Positions 34,780 through 45,444 of a DNA stretch of 64,000 nt are shown piece by piece. The stretch covers positions 1,178,001 through 1,242,000 of the forward strand of contig NC_089449.1 in NCBI RefSeq assembly GCF_026210795.1, given 5' to 3'. The stretch comes from Rhizophagus irregularis. Lineage: Eukaryota > Glomeromycota > Glomeromycetes > Glomerales > Glomeraceae. The position numbers and the translations under genes are program-made. Positions within the stretch are counted from its first letter, which is position 1, and every line of letters starts with the position of its first letter. The notes below the pieces were generated by a model that was not told the origin of the DNA, made no database searches, and saw only the letters and a program-made list of their open reading frames with translations.

Positions 34780-36992
34780 TTATGTTTGATGAACTTCAAT
34801 CGTGGTGGCATTATTCGTTCCAGAGTCATTGTTCGTGTGACCTATAGGAGTAGGATGATTTTGACTTTGACTTCTTTTTTGATTATAGAATACTGCACCA
34901 AGACCAGAATATAAAATTACAATTAAAATACTATAAACAGAAGTTATTATTAAAGTGCTGTATTGAAATTGCAAGCCAGCTGTAAATAATAATAAAGTAT
35001 GTTAAAATAAGTATTTTTAATTGCCGATCCGTTTAAGAACGGCACTATCGTATATATAAAATACATATAGCTTTTAAATCTGACACGCGTACAATGTAAA
35101 GTCATTCTTTTCCATAGTAAAGTTATAATTTTTTTAACATATTATTTTTCCTTGGGTTTTTTTACATATATTATATGATTTTTATTAAAAATATTGAGTT
35201 ATCGCAGTTTTAGTATTTGTGAATTTATTGCCAACTATGCAATTTTCGTTAAATTTCACCTCGCACATATAATGCTAAAAAAGTAAAAATTGTGCCAATA
35301 TTAAATGAATTGACAATTAAATAATTAATAAATGGTTTTTTTGAGTAATTTAAAGTTGGTTGATTGTTACTATAAGCCATTTGTTGATATTTAAATATAA
35401 TAATATAATAAAAAGTTATCAAAATTCGCATATAAAAGTTAAATCTGACGCGCGTGAAATGTAAAGTTGTTTTTTTCAATAATAAAGGTACAAATATTTT
35501 AGCATATTATTTTTCCTTGGGTTTTTTTACATATATTATATAATTTTTATTATATATAATGAATTGTTCCCTTCTCTAGTATTATGTAGTTTTCTTACAA
35601 TTGTGCGATTTTTGCTTAAATTTAACCGTTAATTAACCCCAAAAAAAGTGCCGATTTTAAACGGATCAGCAATTAAAGAATAAATAAATTAATGAAAAAC
35701 ATAGTTATTTTTTCTTACCATAAATTATCCATAAGAGTAATTCAACACTATAAAAAGGAAAAGAAATCTTAACTTTTTTTTTAAAAAAAACAACCGATTT
35801 GGTTTATAATTTCAAAAAACTTACCCGCAAACAATATAATCATTGTCCGAAGCGTAAGCGTAGGACACTTCCATTCTACTCCATACCATGCATGTTGGTG
35901 TCTGTCCGCACGCGTGTATGGCCAATAAAATCTAAGGATCAGGTGTAACCTTAGATTTGTTTACGTGCATCTTTATGCCCCTGATTCTAAAAATATCTTT
36001 ATAAAGTCACATGACTACTGTTTATACGTTAAATTTAAAAATTTTTTTATCCCTGATTTAAATTTTCTTATTTCTTAAAAGTTTTTTATGGCATTCAAAT
36101 AATAAATTAATTTTTTTTTTACTCATAATTTTTACATTTTGTATTTTTTTTAATTAAATGTTAACTTTTATTTTTTTTTTTGACAATCATGAGAATAAAT
36201 TAAAAATTTGCAACACAGTACAAAGTATGAAAGTATGATAATAAAATGACATTTTTTAGTGATACTATTACTTTTTTTAGCATTTTTAGTGTTATATTTT
36301 TAGTGTTCAGTTTAAATTTATGAACATGTAATTTATGATGCTTCGGACGCACCAACGGTTACCGTTTCCTAGTAATTATTAGGTTCCTGATTCCTTTTTT
36401 TTTCAATCATAACAACATAGTATGCTAAATTATAATAAATTATAGATTTATTATTAATATTATTATGTAAAATAATAATAAACTCATATTATTCTTACCG
36501 CTAATAAGAAAGGAAACAAGATCGTTAAACACAGAAAATGCGAGGACACTAAAGAACAAAAAAGAAATTAAGGAATTAAATTTTATGTAAACTAAGGGTT
36601 TAAAAAATAATACTTAATTTTAAATTACCTTTTAAAGCCATCCAATTTTGAATCGATCTTGGGCCTAAAGAACGAAAAGGAAAAAAGAATTAAAGTAATG
36701 TCTGAAATCAATTAAACAAAAAAAAAAAAATTTAAATTACCCAAAACCCGAAGAAGAACCTTTAGGGATCGGAATAGACCCAAAAGGCGATTCTATTGAA
36801 TTTACTGTTGAAATTTTGTTCGTGTCTAATAAAAAAATGGATATAGGTTATATACAAATTAAATTCTTTTTAACAAAAGAACATAATTTTTTTTTTAAAT
36901 ATTATACCTATAGTAAAACACACCAAGCTAAACGCGAATAACAAAATTCTGGCAATATTTATGAGAGATCCTATGTTTTGAGATTCTGCCAT
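34780..36992 (-). CDS. Tetraspan membrane protein, group 1 (member E)
   Basis: Minus strand. Exon 1 gives MAESQNIGSLINIARILLFA and FSLVCFTI (helix 1). The next gives DTNKISTVNSIESPFGSIPI with PKGSSSGFG, then PKIDSKLDGFK, then SVLAFSVFNDLVSFLISG (helix 2, matching SLAWFILPDLIALFLSG of member C). The exon after that is uncertain: a GC-richer stretch ending near 35829 is open and joins in phase to the 28-base micro-exon VELLLWIIYG (helix 3). The last exon gives AGLQFQYSTLIITSVYSILI, helix 4 and a polar tail ending TTIEVHQT. A long intron of about 700 bases before the last exon carries a tandem duplication. MARVEL-like by topology. The uncertain exon means it could be damaged. Confidence 0.65.
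35010..35645. repeat. Tandem duplication within the last intron of member E
   Basis: Positions about 35020-35260 and 35375-35640 share blocks in the same order: gttaaatctgacgcgcg or its variant, atgtaaagt, and the 20-base tattttt-ccttgggtttttt word followed by acatatattatat. The period is about 355 bases. Each copy ends near a word containing gccgat and aacgg. Confidence 0.6.
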
Positions 36993-37760
36993 CTTCTATA
37001 TTTCTTATTTAATAAAAAAAAATGGAGAGTTTTTATTATGGAAAAAGATTTTTTTTGTTTGAAAAAAAAAAAATATATCTAAACGCATTCTTAATCCCTT
37101 TAATTCCCGTGTCTTTAAATATTTCATTAACTCAAGCCGCGTTTTTTTTTGTACAAAGTACAAAATTGTAAAAAATTCTTTACGGAATAGATTATTTACT
37201 ATATAAGGGCTTCTTTAGCAATTAATTTTATTGGTTAGTAACGTTCCTTGTCAAAAATTATATACCATCGATTCTAATTTGAAACATAATCAATCACAAC
37301 TCGCAATTTAATAAGTTAATGCCCTAACGACCTAACCTAGTTAAGTTTGGACATTTAGGGATCGTTTCAAATAGGATGATTGAGTTTCAGCTTTAGTGAT
37401 TCAAAAATGATAAAAAAAGTTAAAAAATTGTTTCATCTAGCGTGACTTAAACTAACTTAAGGAGGTATCGACTCCGGCCAAAATATGAAAAGTATTACCT
37501 TTAAATTAAAGTTATAAATAAATAATAAATATTTACTATTAGATTAATGAATAATAATAGTAAGTTATACTTTTTAACAGTGTTTGATTGCAAGATGATT
37601 TGAATTTGTAGAATTTGTATAATCCAATTCAATTCCAAAATCGGTAAAATAAAAAGAAGACAATAATGTTATTTAAAAATAAGTATAACAATGTCTTCAA
37701 AATGTAACAACAATCAAGTACAATTAATTATCAATTTTTTCGTAACAAACTAATTTTACG
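36993..37760. other. Intergenic, nothing recognised
   Basis: AT-rich DNA between the 5' end of member E and the next open stretch. No coding character or clear repeat seen. Confidence 0.4.
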
Positions 37761-38480
37761 ATGGAACTTGGAAGTTTCGGTATCACAAGTCCTTCGGACG
37801 TTTTTCGGATAATTATTAACCGAATTATTCATAAGGATTATCCGTTTCACAAATTTTTAGCGTATCCGGACAATAGGTTCTCCAACATTGAAGGGTTGTT
37901 AAAATTCTTGAATTTTTCACATGAAAAAAAATTTTGTTTTTCCCATATATTTTTTTTTAAAGTCACAAATCAATTTGGACAGCGATTTCCTTATCAAGAG
38001 TATGATAAGAATTCAAAATCTCGCAAATATATTGAGACAACTTAATTGTCAGCGATAAATAGTGTATGATGATTTACTTAAACTGATATGGAAGGATTGC
38101 GCCATCTGAAAATGATCAATCCCCTTATAATCAAGGAGTATTTTGGGAATATTTTAGAAAACAATAAAATGTTATTGCGTAACTTGGATTCCATTTTAAT
38201 TAAACTGTAAAAATATAAATAAATTTGAATATTACTTGTTAGTCTAAAAATAGACCATAATTCAAGAGATGGCGACAATAATTACTGATAAATTATTATT
38301 ATTATTATTATTATCAACAAGCCACCATCTTATAAGCATAAATATACCCTTTATTTATTTCCAATTTTTATACATCAATATAATTCACGGACAATTCACA
38401 AAAAAGGACAATTTATTCTTCACTAATTCTACACTCTCGCTATTTTTTTTATTAAAATGTCAAATGTTAACTAATTCGAA
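37761..38480 (+). pseudogene. Open stretch and old segmental copy, unknown
   Basis: A 94-codon frame (37761-38045) begins MELGSFGITSPSDVFRIIIN and contains AYPDNRFSNIEGLLKF and QFGQRFPYQEYD. The last motif recurs at 27150 as QFGHRFPYREYD. Downstream blocks (38110-38140, 38220-38260) match 27570-28040. Near 38457 an ATG with SKLND resembles NLELND of the decayed gene at 28414. I do not recognise a domain and cannot show whether it is expressed; more likely a remnant. Confidence 0.35.
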
Positions 38481-39136
38481 ACTTAATGACAAAGCAATTT
38501 TTGAACTTCATCGGGAAGAGTGGTTCAGGTTGTGTTCGCCTACGCCTTCACCTCTACATATCAACTACCCCGCGATGATCTAGTTGGACCTATCAAGAAA
38601 TTATTTGCAAATCAAGTGAGTTTTTGATCAGCAAAAATCATAATTGGGTGGGTAAAAATAGATAGATGTGTCTTGAATTAGTATTTCAGAAATAGGTCAT
38701 TAGCATAGACGTTATGTATCATGGGTTAAGTCCCGATCTTGTATTTATTTTTTCGCATGTATTAATAAATTTTTTTTCTTGGCAAATGAAGATTCTTCAC
38801 GGTTACACATATGATGAAATATGACTGATAGTGTTCGATTGAAACTTGTAGTTAGCAATATTAGTGATAGAAACAAATTAGCTGTAGAAATTTCGGAAAT
38901 GTGAGAGATCAAAGAAATAATATGATGCAGGGAATGGTCTAGGATTCGTGTACTCTCTCCCTTAAAAGCATGTCATATATTCTATCTAATTTAGAGACTT
39001 GTTGATAATGCATTAATAAAATATTTGCAATGCAAACTCAATAAACTGTTTTTATTATTTAATGATATGGTATTATATATGCATAAATAATCAGTATAAT
39101 TTTTTTATATTACACAAAGTTACCAGCCTCTCATAT
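38481..39136. other. Intergenic, nothing recognised
   Basis: No gene, repeat or motif that I can support. The last bases contain the target duplication of the following element. Confidence 0.4.
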
Positions 39137-39534
39137 CAGAGACCCGGATTTATTCCGATATTAAATCGCAAATTTTTATCACGATAACGAAAAAAATTCC
39201 GATTTTATTCCGATAAAAAATTACCAATTATAGTAAGAAACATTTGATAATTCTAGCCGGCCTACATCTTAATGCAGGCCAACTTAGGTTGCGCTAGTGA
39301 CACGACAATAATTTTTAGTCAAAAACTGTATAGATATTACAAAATTGCAAAATCACATTTTTTAGTTAGACTTCTATCACGATATAGTCAATAAAATATG
39401 CAATAATGATTGGCTAGTTGTCACGTGCCGGAATAAAATTGTTAAAAATCATAAAAATTCCGTTTTATTCCATAATACAGCAAAAATTCTGATTTATTCA
39501 TTTATTATAAAAATGGAATTTTCCCGGGTCTCTG
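39137..39534. mobile_element. hAT-type MITE with perfect 8-base target duplication
   Basis: A 398-base element. The left end cagagacccgg and the right end ccgggtctctg are exact mirrors, and subterminal ttattccgat words mirror too. The flanking 8 bases tctcatat (39129-39136 and 39535-39542) are the same on both sides, the signature of hAT transposition. It is non-coding. The perfect flanks suggest a young insertion. Confidence 0.9.
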
Positions 39535-39602
39535 TCTCATATTAATTTTTCTTTCTTTTGTCAAGCATTATTATTTACTAACCAAGCAACATTTCCTGTA
39601 TA

Positions 39603-40006
39603 CAGTCAAACCTCGATATAATGAACTTGCACAAAAGTTCGGTATATAGTAGAAGTTTGGTATGTAAATTTTTTTTATGTACCAAACTCCATAAGTTTTA
39701 CAGTAGCAGTTCGGTATATAAAGTTATCACGTGATTAAAGAATATTAATTTTGGCCAGAAATTAAGATTTAACAGTATAAATTATGTGAAATTTAAACCA
39801 CGTGATCAAGTTCGGTTAATAAAGAATTTTTTTATATGCTTTATTATAAACGGTAAATCATAAAAGTTCAGTATATATTATATCAAGTTTATATGAAATT
39901 CGGTATAACGAGATTTTTTTAAATAATATGAACCTGGTTTTTAAAAAAAAGTTTGGTAAGTCAAGAGTTCATTATATTGTGAATTTGTTATATTGAGGTC
40001 AGACTG
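39603..40006. mobile_element. Tc1/mariner-pogo-type MITE, intact copy
   Basis: 404 bases from cagtcaaacctcgatataat to the mirror attgaggtcagactg, flanked by TA. It is the uninterrupted relative of the nested element at 3426-5346; shared interior words include taagttttacagtagcagtt and aacagtataaattatgtgaa. It is non-coding. Confidence 0.85.
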
Positions 40007-40025
40007 TATTACTTTGATGAAACTA

Positions 40026-40369
40026 CTAATATGATAGAATATTCTCAAGCTTAATGTTAATACACTTAAATGCTATAACTATTGATGTGTATTGTGGATT
40101 AATTTCAATTGTCCTTCCCTTTAATATATTCTTGTTAGCTTCAACAAAATAATCTACATCACTTTCATACGTAATCCAAATGAATATTACTTTCACTTTC
40201 AAGTCACCTGATATCTTTGATTTTAATTCTGGCCAAATCTCAGAGAAAAAGATGCTTCAGAATTTAAATGCATTTCTTTACTAAAGGCAATTTGAATTGG
40301 AGCAATATACAATGTATTTTTCTTAACTGTTTTGCTCTTTATTTTGTTGATTTTTGGTTCCAAAGACAT
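40026..40369 (-). pseudogene. Decayed short gene, unknown family
   Basis: Read on the minus strand from an ATG at 40369: MSLEPKINKIKSKTVKKNTL, then YIAPIQIAFSKEMHLN. After one frame change it continues EIWPELKSKISGDLKVKVIF and ESDVDYFVEANKNIL, with GRTIEINPQYTSIVIAFKC near the end and a stop at 40026. Sequence character is protein-like throughout, so it decayed recently. The family is not recognised. It abuts the MITE at 39603-40006. Confidence 0.55.
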
Positions 40370-40656
40370 GGTAAATAAAATGTACATTGTCCATCATTCA
40401 TAAAAAAAATTGATTTCTTCTATACTGGTAAAAAATTTGTAATTATTAAACTTAAAATTTAAATACTAGCAAGATATACTTTTCCACCATGAATTCCTTT
40501 ACTGAAGGGTTATTCTTAAACTCCTTTATACATCAGACCCAACTTGAATTTGTAAATACTATTTCCAAATTACTCTTTTGAAATAGGTAGTCGGAAGGCC
40601 GTACTACTTTATAATAAAGGTCAGCTGTAGAAAATTGGCCCTTTACTAATAGTTTT
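40370..40656. other. Intergenic, nothing recognised
   Basis: AT-rich DNA between the decayed short gene and the foldback structure. Confidence 0.3.
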
Positions 40657-41430
40657 TACCTTACTTTTTTCTTAATTCTATTGGTTAATTAGCTAAAAAG
40701 AAAAAAAATTATAACAATGTAACATAAAATTTCTTTTTATAGTAAGATTTGCAAAGAATTTTATATATGATTTTTACTAGCTAGGTGAGGGGTACCTATC
40801 TTATAAGTAAGCGGATTCTGTAGTCAGCCATTTAAGGATTCTGCCTACTATTAAGATAAGTTACCCTATAGCTTATTAAGGTAAGGTTTATATATAAAAC
40901 TCTTTAAAGATCCTACTATAAAAAGAGCCCGTTAAAGTGGAGTAGAATCACGTGATTTAAAATTATTACGATTTGATAAATTTTTTATAAACTAAAATTA
41001 AAGTGAAATTGAAAATCATTAAATAAGTGTATTTCGGCCTGCTTCACAAGTTTACTTAGTGAGAAAAAGTGGATTTTGAACAATGTTTTTGACTTTACAT
41101 ATAAGCAAACGAATTTTGCTGATCATACCCAAAAAAGGATAGATCAATTTTAACGAAATTGAAAAAGTTGAATAAATCGAAAACGGTGTTCTAAACCTCA
41201 TTTTGTGCTCTAAGTAAACTTGCAGAACAGGTCAAAATGCACTTAATATATATTTATTTAAAAGGTTTTATATATAATAAAGAGTTTTATTTAAAAAAAA
41301 GAAAAATTTCGAAAGTCACGTGATTCTACCCTGCTTTAACGGTTCCCTATAAAAGGAAATTTTATGTTACATTGTTATGATTTTTTTCCTTGTTAGTTAA
41401 TTAACCAAAGCAAATCCTAAGATAAGGTTT
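40657..41430. mobile_element. Compound foldback element
   Basis: The outer arms (40657-40745 and 41350-41430) mirror each other through tataacaatgtaacataaaa and ggttaattag. An inner element (40931-41342) has mirrored ends gttaaagtggagtagaatca and ctaccctgctttaac, both next to cacgtga. Inside it, gcctgcttcacaagtttact and agtaaacttgcagaacaggt mirror again. It can therefore fold along most of its length. It is non-coding. Confidence 0.6.
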
Positions 41431-41848
41431 TATATGAAAGTAAAATTTCTACTGATAACATATCTTAGTAGTAGGTGATATTCAGATATACAGTAATGTT
41501 CATAATGAGTAATATAAAAGTAGTAGTAATTATAACTTTTAACTCTATGGTTAGGAGAAATATAATCATTTGTCAAGAATAATAACATCAATTTGATGTG
41601 ATTATGTAAATATAAAAGTCAGTTTTAGTATAACTTATTAATTGCAAAATAAACTAAAAATACATATAGTTCCTATCTTTTACTTTTTAATATAATATCA
41701 AAAAAGTTTATTATCAGTTTTTTTATCTATTTTTCTAATAATTGATTTAAGTAGTTCTCAAAATTTTCCTTGATACTTAAAAGAAAATTCAAAAAGAGAG
41801 GATTTTTACTAATGTCATATTTGATTTTTCTTTTATTCTTCATTCACT
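41431..41848. other. Intergenic, nothing recognised
   Basis: AT-rich DNA with no supported feature. Confidence 0.3.
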
Positions 41849-42091
41849 AAGATTGCTTGCTGAAACTTAGGGGTTTAGGCAAGATGGCATTTCACCGAAA
41901 AGCGAAATTCTGCCGAAACTATATTAAAGTTATATTAAAAAACTGGTGAAACTTTAGAGAAAAGCGAAACTGCCAAAACTTATTATAAATGCCAAAACTG
42001 CCAAAACTCTGCCAAAACTATAATAAATCTATAGTAAAATTTTGACGAAACTAATCGTAGGATTTTGAAGAGGTTTAGACAAGCAACCTTA
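41849..42091 (-). mobile_element. MITE-like element, copy 2
   Basis: The inverted relative of 1110-1351: ends gattgcttgctgaaacttag and gtttagacaagcaacctt, with internal gccaaaact repeats. Both copies keep the same order of about ten internal words over 240 bases. Confidence 0.65.
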
Positions 42092-42195
42092 TTATTCACC
42101 AATAGCAAATTTTCCCTATTTTACATCCACCATTGTGATATCTCATTCTAAAGTAAATATTATATTATATGCAAACATTCAAGCATAAGGTATGA

Positions 42196-42870
42196 ACATT
42201 TCTTTTTTTTGTAGATCTTCGTCATTTTGAACATCTTCTAAACAGAATTTTGAAGGTATTTAACTTTGAAATTCTTTTATTTTTTTTTGTTTTATTTTAG
42301 TAAAATATTACTAACGTTTCAGCTTTCTCTTTTTCTTTAGGATTTAATTCTTTAAATAGAATTTCAAAAGTAAAACTTTGTTTTTATTTAATGAATGTTA
42401 ACTAACATTCATTCTTATTTTTATAGGTCCAGAATACTGAAAGTACTATTCTGAACATCATTTTGAAGGTATAATCTTTAAAAGTTTTTTTATTAATTTT
42501 ATTTAGTAAAACATTGACTAATATTTCATTTATGTTTTTTATATAGGTTTTGTGAATTTACAGCTTTTCAAATAAAATCTTTAAAATTCTTAATTTTTTT
42601 ATTTTTTTTATTTAATAAACGTTAACTAATGTTCAATTTTCTTTATTTTTTAGATTCCAGTTCTTACGTCAAGTATTTTAAAGATAACAACTTTGAAATT
42701 TTTATTTTTTCTTTTTTAATAAATATTGTTAATATTTTATTATTTATTTCTTTTAAACTTTGCATAGTTTAGCTAAAAAATTTCAAAGGTATTTTTACCT
42801 TTGATATTATTTTATTTTTGATGAAATGTTACTAATATTTCAAATTTTTTCATTTGTAGTTTTCCAGTAA
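42196..42870 (+). repeat. Diverged array of exon-like and intron-like units
   Basis: About seven units of 85-130 bases. Each has a T-rich tract ending in tag (ttttttgtag, tttctttag, tttttatag, tttatatag, ttttttag, tgcatag, tttgtag), then 20-45 bases of mixed sequence often ending ttttgaag or ttcaaag, then gta. Between them, ttaataaatgttaactaat or its variants recurs. The pieces do not give one long frame, so it is listed as a repeat. Confidence 0.4.
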
Positions 42871-44215
42871 ATATATATTTTGCTAGTTATTTGTTGAAAT
42901 CGAACTAACTGAAATAATATTCAAACTATTAATAATGTATAAATTTGTAGTATAGAAAAAAGAGACTAATTAGTATAGTTTAATAATTAATTTGTACATA
43001 CAATTTGTAATACTTTTATTAAATAATTAATACTCATATATTAAAAATATAATATCATATAGTGATTAGTAAATAATTTATTTTTTTGTAAATTTATGCA
43101 GAACTTTGTTTTTGAATTTTTTTGCAGAATTTGTTCTTGAATTTCTTTACAGAACTAAGTTCTTAAAATTCTTTACAAATTTAATTTTAATTGCCGATCC
43201 ACAAATGAATCAGACCTAGTGATCGGCAAAATCAAATCTCCACTTCCAAAAAAAGTAAAGTCGGTCAATTTTTAGCCAAACCAATTAAATTTTTTTTTTA
43301 AAAAAACTTAGAGATTAAATCTATTTTGTAAAAATATAAATTTAAGTATTTCAAAACTCAAAATTTTGCGAATTGCTTTTAAATATCATCAATTAGCGAA
43401 ATTTTAGTAAAAATTATTTATCATTTTTTTTTCTAATAAAAGTACTAGCAAGAAGTCTCAAAATTCACACATATATACTTTGGACGTATATTAATAGAAT
43501 ATTAAAAAAAAAAATAATATAATAAATGTAAAAATATTTCCTACTTTAAGGTTAACTAACAATAATCCATTTTCCCATTTTTAATGCTTATATGAAACTT
43601 TTATAAATCAATCTTTAGGAATTTAAAAATGGTAATTTTATCTTAAAATATAAGTTCTGAACATATTTAAAGCATTTATTTTCAAATTATTAAGTGAAAA
43701 AATTTTTCAGTTTTGTGTCGATAGTTACACAAATTACGAATTGAAGAAATTTAAAGTTTATTGGTGAAAGTTTGACTTTTTTTAAGAGCTATTTTTGATA
43801 CTTTAATAAAATAAAGCAAATGTCAAAGTTTTTTCATTAAAAATTTCAATCTATTCGATTAAAAATTGGTGGATATTCCTATATTGGAAATGCAGATTTA
43901 AGGGGTGGTCCGATTGGTACATGGATTACTAATTAAAGATTTTTATAAAACTGTTTTCTTGAAGTTTTGCACAGAAATCATAAAATTTTTTCCTTCAAAT
44001 TTTTTTAATTAGGTTACAGATTTATACAGAAATAGTAACAAATATCACCTGCAAATCTGCACAAATCTGTGTCTCAAAAAATTCTATAATATATAAATTT
44101 AGTCTTACTTTATTGAACCCTCTATAAAGTTCAATCCTTTTATCATTAGTTTACTTTTTGGATAGTAAAATATAATGCTGATTTATTGTTTGCTGACAAG
44201 TTCTTTTTGATGTTA
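42871..44215. other. Gene desert, AT-rich
   Basis: No gene found. A word related to gccgatccacaaatgaatc (43194) resembles a word in the intron of member E (gccgatccgtttaag, 35022), possibly a shared old repeat. Confidence 0.4.
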
Positions 44216-44875
44216 GATTCTTTTTTTACACACAGAACTGATGCAATTAAGTAACGATTTTGTAAAAAAGAACTGATTTGGCAGTTATTCCAGATGGTCT
44301 AACATCTTATTTGCAACCACTTGATGTGTTACTAAATAGATCTTTTAAGTCAAAGGTAATTATTTTACCATAACTTAAGTAATTAAATAATTTATTAAAT
44401 TAACCTTTAATTTTTTAAAAATTATGTACAAAATATTTATAATAATTGGATAAATGAAACTATTAAAAATTATATAAAAAATTAAAAGACCATTTTATTC
44501 ACTTGTAAAAAAATAGGTAAAAGAAGGTTGGGATGCTATTGATATCAATATGATTAGGTAGTCATTTAAGTATTGTGGCGTTTTGAATGCTATAGATGAA
44601 ATAGAAGATACTTTAATTTTTGATTTTGATCAATTAGAAAATAGGGTGAGAAAAGAAAATACTGAAAGGAAAGTTGAAGGTAAGAGAAATGAAAATGATT
44701 CAGAAGAAAGTGATTCAGAAGAAAATGATCTAAAAGAAAATGATTTAGACTATTGATAAAAATGAATCAAAAGAAAGTGACGAAAGTAAAATAAAAGACA
44801 GTAATGAAAATGAATCAGGCAATAGTAATGAAAGTGAAATAGAGGAAAATTACTATAAAAAAAATGAAGAATAAA
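44216..44875 (+). pseudogene. DDE_1 (pogo/Tigger-type) transposase relic
   Basis: The C-terminal half of a transposase. Pieces in order: DAIK, then AVIPDGLTSYLQPLDVLLNR (third catalytic region, QPLD), SFKSK followed by an intron-like gap, WINETIKNYIKN, then KEGWDAIDINMI, FKYCGVLNAIDEIEDTLIF and an acidic tail with repeated DSEEN units. Multiple breaks and a lost N-terminal half make it inactive. It is not the same subfamily as the element at 30757-33348, because its QPLD and CGVLNAIDEIED words belong to the jerky/CENP-B-like branch. No terminal repeats were found. Confidence 0.7.
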
Positions 44876-45177
44876 CTGTAATTTAAGATTGGAAATAATA
44901 GTTTAGCTAATGTCTTTATGCATACTATTATGGTAATAATGTATTATGTAATAAAGTGAAGGTTTTTTTTGACTTACTGAAATTCGTATATTATCGTATT
45001 AAAATAACAGTTTTTTTAAAAAAATTTGTTTTTATTGGTAAGACGAATTTAAATTTCAATAACTCTTCAGTTATTGGTTAAAAGTAACATAATAAGTAAT
45101 ACAGTTTATCAATTTTTTATAAAAACTTAATATTTTTAATCAATGTAGAATTTATATCGTTAAATTTATCTTAACAG

Positions 45178-45444
45178 TATTATTTTAATATTATTTCAAT
45201 ATTATTTCAATATTAAATTAATATTAAAATGATATTGAAATGATAATTAAAATAATATCAAAATGTCATCTTTAAGTTAAACTTTAAATATGTTGTTTTG
45301 ATGTCATTTCTATTATCATTTTAATATCATTTTAATACTATTTTGATATCATTTTAATATTAAAATAATAATATTTTATTTTGATATCATATCAATATTA
45401 AATCGATATTGAATCAATATTAAAATAATATCAAAATGATATTG
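45178..45444. repeat. Palindromic AT satellite
   Basis: Many variants of aatattaaaatgatatt and tattatttcaatatt are arranged in both orientations around a centre near 45300, so the block is close to a large palindrome. The words ATATCA and TGATAT recur every 10-16 bases. Confidence 0.65.

Noticed and set aside
35845-36348. 9-base inverted repeat gtccgaagc/gcttcggac that could bound a transposon in tetraspan E
   Set aside because: No target duplication, no matching subtermini, and the left end lies inside an open GC-richer stretch that probably is an exon of the gene.
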